64,000 bases of DNA, from positions 28,882 to 92,881 of the forward strand of contig CACIAQ010000003.1 in NCBI GenBank assembly GCA_902584635.1, given 5' to 3'. The stretch is from an uncultured Alphaproteobacteria bacterium. GTDB taxonomy: Bacteria; Pseudomonadota; Alphaproteobacteria; Rhodobacterales; Rhodobacteraceae. The notes beneath the pieces are model-generated. The model was given only the letters and a program-made list of their open reading frames with translations. It was not told the DNA's origin and made no database searches. The position numbers and the translations under genes are program-made. Below, one piece after another: positions 51,604 to 60,184 of this stretch; within the stretch, counting starts at the first letter, position 1, and every line of letters starts with the position of its first letter.

Positions 51604-51996
51604 CTAAGCTGTATAATCGCTACATTTGTGTAAGTCAGCCTTTTTTACAGCCAGACTTCTTAATTTCATGTTTTTCTCAGATGATGGTGCGGTCATCAAA
51701 TCCAGAAAAGCCTGATGACTGGGATACCAGATCCCTAAAGCTTCATGAATTTTCTGATTACCGATAAGTGTAGCTGATGCCTCTGTTTGCCATAGAACTT
51801 TGCCTCCGACCTCAGCTAGAAGAATATTCAGTATTTCCATGTAGTCTTTATAAAGTTTGCCATTTGGAAACTCAGCTTCTGCGTTGTACTCATTAAGATT
51901 CAACATGATAATTGAACAATCTTTTGAAGTTCCAGCAATCTCTTTAAATTTTTCTATTTCTTCGATATTGACACTAGGTAGATCAGCCAAATTCAT
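51604..51996 (-). CDS. DUF1330 family protein
   Basis: IIMLNLNEYNAEAEFPNGKLYKDYMEILNILLAEVGGKVLWQTEASATLIG...IWYPSHQAFLDLMTAP. Confidence 0.7.
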   Translation of the reverse strand: MNLADLPSVNIEEIEKFKEIAGTSKDCSIIMLNLNEYNAEAEFPNGKLYKDYMEILNILLAEVGGKVLWQTEASATLIGNQKIHEALGIWYPSHQAFLDLMTAPSSEKNMKLRSLAVKKADLHKCSDYTA

Positions 51997-52047
51997 TCTC
52001 CATTAAAAGTAATTTTTTATTCATAGTCGTATTTTAAAAAGATATTT

Positions 52048-52218
52048 TTTGACAACACTTTTGACAACAGTTTTTGTGATTTTCCTGATAACACAAAAGA
52101 AGCATGATAAGCATAAAAACTATTTTAAAGGGTTATGAGTAAACTGATAACTCCTGATAACAATATCCACGGGTTTTGATCCCGTGTACCGTAGGTTCGA
52201 ATCCTACCACCCCAGCCA
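52048..52218 (+). repeat. Array repeat R4
   Basis: Arm block + 49/49 nt of tRNA-Gln 3' part. Confidence 0.95.
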
Positions 52219-52321
52219 CTCCCTTTATTAAAATAAAAACAAAGAAACCTCTCATGCTTATTGAAGAGCCGACAGCTAATCTATAAGTTAGAGGTATGTT
52301 GTTTTTAAAAAATATATCTTC

Positions 52322-54202
52322 ATGACAGACGACAAGATAGAACGAAAGATCGCCGTTATCTTTGCAACAGATGTTGTTGGGTATTCCAAACATATGGAGC
52401 GAGATGAGGATGAGACACTAAAAAGCTTCAGAGCCTGTAAAAAAATTCTTGAGAAGCTATTTGAAGAACACGGAGGAACAATTTTTAATACAGCTGGAGA
52501 CTCTGTATTAGCTGAGTTTCCCAGCGCAGTGTCTGCTGTGGTTTGTGCCTCTGAATTTCAGGAATTAATAAAAGAAAGAAATGATAACAGGCAAAGTCGT
52601 GTAAATCTCCAATTTCGTATAGGCATAAATATGGGTGATGTCGTTAAAGAGGATAGTAATCTTTATGGAGATGGTGTAAATATTGCGGCACGTTTAGAAG
52701 CACTTGCTCAACCAAATGGTATATGCCTTTCAAAGAGTATTTATGACTTGGTAAACAAAAAAACAAAGTTTCTTTTTAGTGACTTAGGAGAGCAAAAAGT
52801 AAAAGAAAACCTATTCCATGCTTTTGATTTGTTACTTGATCCTTCTCAAAAAAGAACGATAAAAAGTAGTGAAAATTCCTCCGTTCGAACCCTAGCTGCT
52901 ATCGCAACTTTGTTGGTTATAACGATCGGTGGATTAATCTACTTTTTCAGTTTCCAAACTGATCCACAAAAATTTGCAATGCGGATAGATACGTCAAAAG
53001 AAAATATTTTAGGGAAAACCTTATTAATTCTCCCTTTTGATAATGTGTCAGATAGTTCAGATATGGCGTCTATGAAAAAGAGCATTATAGACCACCTTAT
53101 CTCGTCTATTTCATCTACAGTTATGCTTAACATTGTTCCGAGACAGAAAAGCTATGTATTAAAAGAAAAATTTCAAACGGTGGAAGATTTGTATCGAGAG
53201 ACCGGAGCTAGTTTTATTTTGAGTGGTAGTGCACTCGGTTCGGAAGAAAACTTTAGAATAAGTTTGGAATTACTGGATGTTAGAAAAGAAAAAATCTTAT
53301 GGTCGGCAAATTATGAATTTTCTAAAAGTAATCTATTCTCCACATTAGATGAAATAGAATTTTCTGTTCGACGGATGATACTTTCTAAACTGACGATGGG
53401 AGAAGAAGCTACTCAATACTTAGAAAAACATTTTATTAATTCTGAAGATTTTTTAGAAATCCTCAGATTAAGAGTTGCTCTACTTAAAGAAGGAACATCA
53501 ATAGAAAGAAACCACTCTGAACCATTCCGGATGGTCTTGGAAAAAAATCCGGCCAGCTCAGGTGCTAACTATTTATATGCGAGAAGCTTGATCAGACAAC
53601 TTGGGGCATATAGAGAAAATAGTAATGTCGAAATAAAAGATATTTTCAAAGCAAATTCTAGAGCTCTTGAATTAGACCCAGGAAATGCTCCAGCTTATGC
53701 CTTTAAAGCCGCTTTAAAAAAAAGATATCAATTAAAATTTGATGAAACCTTGCTTAGAACAGCTTTGAGATATGGTGAGGATAATTATCTCGTTTTAGAG
53801 ACTGTTGCAGATGTCTACAGGCTGCAAGCAAAACCAGAAGAAGCGATAACTTATTATAAGCAAGCCCTTGAAGTTGCACCCTACGGTCCTTCAGCCTTGA
53901 AGTTAGCCCTCTTCGCGGCGTACTTGGAAGCCAATCGAATTAAAGATGCCAGAGAGCTTGCCAAAGAAATGATATCATCTGATAAGTTCCTAGAGTTTTG
54001 GGGACAGTTGTGTCTAATATATATCGAGGCCATCAATGGCGAAAAGATATCAAGTAGCCAAATGTATAAAGATTTTATAGAAAAAAATAAAATTTCACTA
54101 GAAGATCTGCTTCGAAAAATTGTAACAAGCCCTATGGCTAGAAGAGAGTATTGGGTAAGAGAAGAATTAATAAAGTCATTAAAGAGTATTGCTGGATCAT
54201 AG
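52322..54202 (+). CDS. Class III adenylate/guanylate cyclase with TM helix and TPR region
   Basis: KIAVIFATDVVGYSKHMERDEDETL, FNTAGDSVLAEF, FRIGINMGDVVKEDSNLYGDGVNIAARLEALAQPNGICLS; TM near aa 195; C-terminal TPR-like helices. Confidence 0.88.
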   Translation: MTDDKIERKIAVIFATDVVGYSKHMERDEDETLKSFRACKKILEKLFEEHGGTIFNTAGDSVLAEFPSAVSAVVCASEFQELIKERNDNRQSRVNLQFRIGINMGDVVKEDSNLYGDGVNIAARLEALAQPNGICLSKSIYDLVNKKTKFLFSDLGEQKVKENLFHAFDLLLDPSQKRTIKSSENSSVRTLAAIATLLVITIGGLIYFFSFQTDPQKFAMRIDTSKENILGKTLLILPFDNVSDSSDMASMKKSIIDHLISSISSTVMLNIVPRQKSYVLKEKFQTVEDLYRETGASFILSGSALGSEENFRISLELLDVRKEKILWSANYEFSKSNLFSTLDEIEFSVRRMILSKLTMGEEATQYLEKHFINSEDFLEILRLRVALLKEGTSIERNHSEPFRMVLEKNPASSGANYLYARSLIRQLGAYRENSNVEIKDIFKANSRALELDPGNAPAYAFKAALKKRYQLKFDETLLRTALRYGEDNYLVLETVADVYRLQAKPEEAITYYKQALEVAPYGPSALKLALFAAYLEANRIKDARELAKEMISSDKFLEFWGQLCLIYIEAINGEKISSSQMYKDFIEKNKISLEDLLRKIVTSPMARREYWVREELIKSLKSIAGS

Positions 54203-54258
54203 TTTTACGACTATGCAACATATAGTGGGCCTATATGCGCGAGCTTAAAATCAATATA

Positions 54259-54426
54259 TTTGACAACACTTTTGACAACATTTTTCGTGATTTTCCTGAT
54301 AACGCATAAGAAGCATGAGAACCATAAGGACTATTTTGAAGAGTTATAATAATCCTGATAACTCCTGATAACAATATCCACGTTTTTGATCCCATGTACC
54401 TTAGTTCCAATCCTACCAACCAGCCA
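54259..54426 (+). repeat. Array repeat R5 (degenerate)
   Basis: Arm block retained; tRNA part CGTTTTTGATCCCATGTACCTTAGTTCCAATCCTACCAACCAGCCA has substitutions and small deletions. Confidence 0.9.
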
Positions 54427-54528
54427 CATGCACACATAATTTATAACAAAATTTCCAGAGATTAATACCTATGCCAAACTGTATCTCGAGACACCACTCT
54501 TTATCGATTTTTATGTCGAATTAAATAC

Positions 54529-56163
54529 TTATTTTAACCAGCTAACCCATCTTGTTACTTCGTCAGGCTTAAGTATTTCAAATTTCATATCCCCTTTGTT
54601 AAGCAATACTAAATTAGGACTTTTGGGTCGTTGAACATCAGCAGAACACAAAGCATCCATGAGTCCATCGTCGTTTATGTCTATTAAGAGACTTTTATGA
54701 CAGTATGAATTCCAGGGGTGGCGGAACTCATCTTTGACCATTGAGCCCCAAACTTTTGGATTTTGCCATTCTGGTAGAGGCTTCAGAAAGATATTGTGAT
54801 CAACTAAGCGCAATTGTCCACCACTATTTTCGTATGCAATCCAGGCGGAACCAGAGTAATTTGGACCTACTACTGAGCTAATAATATCGGCATCGCCATC
54901 ATTATCGAAATCAAATGCAGTCATTTCAGGCACTGTAGAGAACATAAACTTTCCGTCCATAAGGGGTTCCAATTTTTGCTTTATGTAAAAAGTTCCTTTT
55001 CCGTCGCCTAGCAATAAAACCGTTCTTTGTCTTTTTGGGTTAGAGTATTTTTGCGAAGAATATTTTGCGTAAATAGGATTATAGTGATCCGCACTTACTA
55101 CCATGTCTAGGTTCCCATCATTGTTAAAATCTGCTGTAGTCATCGCAGAACCATTTACATTTGAACAAAGTTTCGCATTAAAGTTCCCATTTCCATCATT
55201 ATAATGGCAGACTACGCCTGCAAATTCGGTCGTTAGAATGTCGATATCACCGTCATTATCAATATCGCCAGCATCTGCGCCATGAGAAAACCCCATATAT
55301 ATTTTTCGTTTTTTGTCGGTGAGATAGCCAGTATGAAAACTTTGTTTCCATTTTCCCTGGCCATTTGAAATGAGAATATGATTAGGCCCTTTATAGCTAA
55401 ATTTTCCCTTTATATTTTGAACCTGTGCATTAGTAGGATAGATGTCGTCTATACCATCTCCATTAAAATCTTCTATAATAGCCCTAGCAGCGCTTGCTGC
55501 ATAACCTATGTTTCTATCGCCATCAAAATCAAAAATCTTGTTAACATTTAGTCTTTCAAACCTTTTTTCTTGTTTAATTACTTTGAACGGAATGAATGGT
55601 ACCCATAGAGCCGTTTGAAAAGATGCGCACCCCTCACGGCCTTCCTTAACCACGCTATGCCCAGACGTTCCGCCGGTACCACAACGGTGCCCTATTCCCA
55701 GCCCTATATAGTCCAGTAATCCATCACTATCCCAGTCACCCCAGGCAGAGCCTGCTTTATAAAAAACACCGCGATCACTATTTATTTTTCCTCGAAACCA
55801 TGAATTGCTTGGAAGAAGGTATTTCCCCGAATTTTCTTTCAGAGTTTTGTCAATATAATGTCCTGAAAGCGTAATACCTAAATTCTCAGCTCGGATTCTA
55901 AGTGACAGCCTTTTACTCTGTAACGTGGATTTTAGATCCTCAAGTTCACTGGCGTCGATCGCTCCGTCGAAAGTTGATCCCTGATCCATATAATAGTTAG
56001 TGATTGCATTTATGGTCTTTTTTCCTACTACACCATCACTTGGCCCAGCCTTATATCCAAGTTGATTAAGTATTTTTTGCGCCTCTAATACATTTGTAGA
56101 AGCCCAGATAGTGGACGCAGAAAGCAAAGCGCCGCAAAAAACCGAAAGCAATCTAAAACCCAA
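54529..56163 (-). CDS. Exported FG-GAP/VCBS-repeat protein with N-terminal peptidoglycan-binding-like domain
   Basis: Signal peptide, AQKILNQLGYKAGPSDGVVGKKTINAI (PGB-like), repeated DFNGDGIDDIYP / DIDNDGDIDILTTE / DFNNDGNLDMVVSAD / DFDNDGDADIISS / DINDDGLMDALCS. Confidence 0.85.
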   Translation of the reverse strand: MGFRLLSVFCGALLSASTIWASTNVLEAQKILNQLGYKAGPSDGVVGKKTINAITNYYMDQGSTFDGAIDASELEDLKSTLQSKRLSLRIRAENLGITLSGHYIDKTLKENSGKYLLPSNSWFRGKINSDRGVFYKAGSAWGDWDSDGLLDYIGLGIGHRCGTGGTSGHSVVKEGREGCASFQTALWVPFIPFKVIKQEKRFERLNVNKIFDFDGDRNIGYAASAARAIIEDFNGDGIDDIYPTNAQVQNIKGKFSYKGPNHILISNGQGKWKQSFHTGYLTDKKRKIYMGFSHGADAGDIDNDGDIDILTTEFAGVVCHYNDGNGNFNAKLCSNVNGSAMTTADFNNDGNLDMVVSADHYNPIYAKYSSQKYSNPKRQRTVLLLGDGKGTFYIKQKLEPLMDGKFMFSTVPEMTAFDFDNDGDADIISSVVGPNYSGSAWIAYENSGGQLRLVDHNIFLKPLPEWQNPKVWGSMVKDEFRHPWNSYCHKSLLIDINDDGLMDALCSADVQRPKSPNLVLLNKGDMKFEILKPDEVTRWVSWLK

Positions 56164-56217
56164 AGTGTTTTTTCTCCATTAAATTTTTTATTCTCCACCA
56201 CCCATTTAAACGATATT

Positions 56218-56380
56218 TTTTGAAAACACTATTGACAACATTTTTCGTGATTTTCCTGATAACTTATATGAACCATGAGAAGCATAAGAACTGTTATGAA
56301 GGGTTATGAGAATCCTGATAACAATATCCACGGGGGTTTGATCGCGTGTACCGTAGGTTCGAAACCTACCACCCCAGCCA
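56218..56380 (+). repeat. Array repeat R6 (degenerate, one 10-bp arm unit missing)
   Basis: Arm block with a single GAATCCTGATAACAATATCC before the core (other copies have two CCTGATAAC units), then CGGGGGTTTGATCGCGTGTACCGTAGGTTCGAAACCTACCACCCCAGCCA. Confidence 0.9.
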
Positions 56381-56543
56381 CTTCTTAAAAGCAGTTATTA
56401 ACTATTTTTTATTGATCCTTCTCGACTAGCAGATTGTTTTCATGCTACCGCTTTAATCTTGATATCAAGACTTCCTACAACACTTTGACATAAAGAGAAT
56501 TGATTTTTTAACACATTAATATTACGCTATTCATGTATTTAAT

Positions 56544-58064
56544 ATGACTATATTGGATAATAACTTAAGATTGGAAATAGTATATAATAGCACTCACTCT
56601 TTTAAGAAAATTGTAAATCTATTAAGATCAATTTTATTTTTCTTCTTTATTTCTTCCTTATCAAGTGTTTCAGCAAAACCTCCAATTTCTGCAGATGAGT
56701 TAATTAATTATCTAGACGGCAAAGAGAATTGGTATGGAGTATATATTGCCACAAAAAAACTAGGCTATGCTTATGAAAAATGGAAAAAAGAATTGTATGA
56801 AGGGGACCCCGTCCTCAAGGCAGAAGTAGGTTTTGTACTAAATACAGATTACTACAAAGCCTTTTTTGGGGACCAGTCAACTTTTTCTCTCAAAGGCGAT
56901 AAAAACCTGATATCCCAGTCAGTATACGAAAAATATGAAGATCATGATGAAAACGGCAAAAAGATAGGGTCCGATGAAAAGCAAACAAATGTCACAATAG
57001 AGGGGACAGACTATGTTGTTCAGACAATTAAGAACAAAGAGAGTACTGAAGTCCGGATACCTTTTTTCCCAATAGATATCAGGAAATATCATTTCGATGT
57101 ATTTATTTTAAATAGCGATTTTGCTAGTGAGTTAGGGACCACAAAATTCGTATCCGGAATTGATCTTGACAGAAATAAACCAGAATTCTCTATCATAAAA
57201 AAAATACATCGAAATAATATTTTGAAGAATGGTAAATTAATCCCTAAAACAAGCATTTTAGCTGTACAAGGCTTGAATACGCAGTTTGAAGTTGAAGCCT
57301 TGATGGAATATCAAGGATTGGAAGCAATACGGATGGAGATGCTAGGAAACTGGCTTTTAGTGCGTGAACCAGAGCAAAAGGCAAAAGACCCGGGGGAAAC
57401 CCTAAAACTTAAGGACATAGAAAACTTTCCTGTTGATCGAATAATTAGATATAAAGATATAAGTGAATTAAAGTTGAAAATCGATGGTATCGGAGCCGAA
57501 GAAATCATTGTGGGAAATGATAGACAGCAAATTCTATCATCAAGTAGCAACAGCATCGAAATTTTATTAAAAAAGAACTATCAGATCTCTAATTATCAAG
57601 AAGACAATATTCAATTGTATCTAGAGTCTACTGAAAACTTACCACTTAACTTACCAGAGCTAAAAAAAATAAATCCGATTGAAGACAATAATCTTTCAAA
57701 TCTCAAGAAAAGTGAGATCCTTAATCGTTTCGTTCACAATTTCATCGAATATACTGTGAGACCAGAGGGGCCGGAGTTAAGGGCAATAATCACAGAAAAA
57801 AAAGGTGACTGCAGCGAGTATGCTATCCTGATGACAGCTCTCGCTCGATTGAATGGTATACCTGCCAGAGAAGTGTCAGGGTATGCCTACACTGATGAAA
57901 ACAATTCCCCCTCCTTCGGGGCTCATGCTTGGGTTGAATTATATATCGATGGAAGCTGGAGAGAGTTTGACCCCACCTGGGATGAAACCAAACTTGGCAT
58001 CGAACATATTCTGTTTAAAGACGCAACCATGTTAGTTGGTGGTTCAATTGAAGTTTTGGATTAA
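56544..58064 (+). CDS. Exported transglutaminase-like domain protein
   Basis: Signal-like N-terminus; C-terminal KGDCSEYAILMTALARLNGIPAREVSGYAY...FGAHAWVELYIDGSWREFDPTW (Cys-His-Asp triad). Confidence 0.85.
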   Translation: MTILDNNLRLEIVYNSTHSFKKIVNLLRSILFFFFISSLSSVSAKPPISADELINYLDGKENWYGVYIATKKLGYAYEKWKKELYEGDPVLKAEVGFVLNTDYYKAFFGDQSTFSLKGDKNLISQSVYEKYEDHDENGKKIGSDEKQTNVTIEGTDYVVQTIKNKESTEVRIPFFPIDIRKYHFDVFILNSDFASELGTTKFVSGIDLDRNKPEFSIIKKIHRNNILKNGKLIPKTSILAVQGLNTQFEVEALMEYQGLEAIRMEMLGNWLLVREPEQKAKDPGETLKLKDIENFPVDRIIRYKDISELKLKIDGIGAEEIIVGNDRQQILSSSSNSIEILLKKNYQISNYQEDNIQLYLESTENLPLNLPELKKINPIEDNNLSNLKKSEILNRFVHNFIEYTVRPEGPELRAIITEKKGDCSEYAILMTALARLNGIPAREVSGYAYTDENNSPSFGAHAWVELYIDGSWREFDPTWDETKLGIEHILFKDATMLVGGSIEVLD

Positions 58065-58238
58065 ATCGCCATAAATAATTAGAAAAATAAAAATATCTAA
58101 TTCAATATTTCCTTCACCACTTTCCCGTTTTTATAAAATTTAGTACAACCGACGTTCTCTGTCATATCTCACATTTTAAACAAGGATTTGTCTATACAAT
58201 CACAATCAAGTGGTTCCCTTTTGTTTTTTTTGTAGTGT

Positions 58239-58549
58239 TTAATTTTGGTATATTATAATCCATTCTTTGAATCTGTTTATTTTATCTGGCGTCACGTAAA
58301 AAATATTACTTTCCCGTTCTTTCTTAATCATTTCGCAGTTTAACTTAAAGTATCCAATTACCGCAGAGCACATCTGATTAGACCATTTTCCATTTTTTTG
58401 GCCATTTAGGTAATGACCTTCCTCTTCAACTTCTTTCCACTGACCAACTTTCAAACCCTCTTTGTGAATACCACTTGCTTCTCTTTTATGACCCTACCTA
58501 GTGTAGATGACACTTTCATAAAATCCACGTAGAACGCCATCTTGAAAAT
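58239..58549 (-). pseudogene. Degraded YwqK/MORN-like fragment
   Basis: Reverse frame reads FQDGVLRGFYESVIYTR*GHKREASGIHKEGLKVGQWKEVEEEGHYLNGQKNGKWSNQMCS with an in-frame stop; abuts truncated repeat R7. Confidence 0.5.
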
Positions 58550-58550
58550 T

Positions 58551-58700
58551 AGTTTTCGTGATTTTCCTGATAACGCATACGAAGCATGAGAAAGATAAGA
58601 ACTATTTTAAAGGGTTATGAGAATCCTGATAACTCCTGATAACAATATCCATGGGTTTTGATCCCGTGTACAGTATGTTGGAATCCTACCACCCCAGCCA
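58551..58700 (+). repeat. Array repeat R7 (left part truncated)
   Basis: Starts at AGTTTTCGTGATTTTCCTGATAACGCATACGAAGC..., lacking the TTTTGACAACA pair; tRNA part with a few substitutions. Confidence 0.9.
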
Positions 58701-58878
58701 TCTCTAGAAAAAGACAATAACTATATTTTATTGGAAGAATAGCGTTATTGACTGCTACCTCGATTGATTCTTTAAATAGAAGTTTTTATCAACGTGACAA
58801 CACTTTGACAGTACTTTGTCTACCAGGTTTTTAATTCGTGGTTTAGACTAATACTGAATAGCAATTTTTGGGGAAAAC

Positions 58879-59190
58879 ATGAGTTTGACCTCATTAAAGT
58901 TTAAGAGCTCTGTGAGCGCCCTGGAGTATGTTGAAAAATATTTCACCACTAACCCTCTCAAAGAAACCAGGAGCTTTATAAGGATCATCAAAAAAATAAA
59001 TTTTGAAGATTCTAGCTTGCTGAAAATATTGTTGAGTATTTAAGAGACATGTGAGTAAGCTATTAAGAGCAACATTCTCAATTACTGATGAGCAAAAGAT
59101 GACAGATATCATGCAAGATAAGAATACTCGTTTGGAGATGATAAGACGTGAAATTAAACCAAAAACCAATAACAATTATATTGAGATATA
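58879..59190 (+). pseudogene. Small ORF pair, probably one decayed gene
   Basis: MSLTSLKFKSSVSALEYVEKYFTTNPLKETRSFIRIIKKINFEDSSLLKILLSI* then, in another frame, VSKLLRATFSITDEQKMTDIMQDKNTRLEMIRREIKPKTNNNYIEI*. Confidence 0.3.
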
Positions 59191-59191
59191 A

Positions 59192-60005
59192 ATGACTGAC
59201 TTTGATGATTTTAAGAATTTTGAAAAAGATGGATGGGAGGAACGTGCTTCAACATATGGTAATTGGGCTGTTACTAGCCAAATAGTACCAATCGCAGTTG
59301 AAGCTCTAAATTTATCTAATGACGATAATGTTTTAGAATTAGCATCTGGACCTGGTTACGGCACAAGTGAAATCTCAAAAAAAACAAAAAACGTTTTGGG
59401 GACAGATTTTGCTGCATCGATGGTCCAGGAAGCAAAAAATCTTTTTCCCACCTTGAAGTTCGAACAGGCAGACGCAGAAAATCTTAAGTTTGAAGATAAC
59501 AGCTTTGATAAGGTATTTTGTACTTTTGGAGTTCTTCACTTTGCTCATCCTGATAAAGCTATTAGTGAAGTACGACGAGTACTTAAAGCTAGAGGAATTT
59601 TTGTATTCACTGTTTGGGCGCCTGTGGAAGAGTCTCCTTTTTTTGGAATTCTTTCAGAAGTGATTAGCCAGCTCGGTAGCTTTGAAGTTGGTTTACCCGA
59701 CGCCCCCCCCAATAGATGATTTTAGCGACAAAGAAAGGGCATCAGTCAAGCTTTTGGCGCAAGGATTGGATATGATAAATTTTCAAGCTGAAGATAATGT
59801 CTTCGATACAGGAGCTTCTTCATCTAAGATGCCGACCGTATATAGAGAAGTTGGAGTTAGATCAAAGGGCTTGTTAGATGCTCAAGACCCAAAGAAGCTT
59901 CCTGAAATAGAAGAAGAACTGGTTTCCAGGTTTAAAAAATTCGAAGAAGCAGGAACCGTGAAAATGCCCTTCCCTTATAGAATAATAACTGCTAGAAAAA
60001 TTTGA
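59192..60005 (+). pseudogene. Class I SAM-dependent methyltransferase, split by an apparent frameshift at a C8 tract
   Basis: VLELASGPGYGTSEISKKTKNVLGTDFAASMVQEAK...FDKVFCTFGVLHFAHPDKAISEVRRVLK; frames 59192-59719 and 59682-60005 join as GLPDAPPIDDFSDKERAS if one C is removed at 59703-59710. Confidence 0.75.
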
Positions 60006-60171
60006 CAACTCTTTTGACAACAGTTTTCGTGATTTTCCTGATAACGCATAAGACGAATGAGAAGGATAGGAACTATTTTGAAGGGTTATGAGAATCCTGA
60101 TAACTCCTGATAACAATATCCACGGTTCTTGATCCCGTTTACCATAGGTTCGAATCCTACCACCCCAGCAA
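60001..60171 (+). repeat. Array repeat R8 (degenerate)
   Basis: TTTGACAACTCTTTTGACAACAGTTTTCGTGATTTTCCTGATAACGCATAAG..., tRNA part CGGTTCTTGATCCCGTTTACCATAGGTTCGAATCCTACCACCCCAGCAA. Confidence 0.92.
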
Positions 60172-60184
60172 CTTACCGAACGCG

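Noticed and set aside
52133-52393. Minus-strand ORF containing GVVGFEPTVHGIKTRGYCYQELSVYS
   Set aside because: This is a translation of the reverse complement of repeat R4 and its tRNA part, a familiar spurious product; it also overlaps the cyclase start.
54231-54437. Minus-strand 68-aa ORF (…LSGVIRIIITLQNSPYGSHASYALSGKSRKMLSKVLSN…)
   Set aside because: It lies entirely in repeat R5; a similar peptide arises from R8 (59874-60116). It is a product of the shared repeat sequence, not a gene family.
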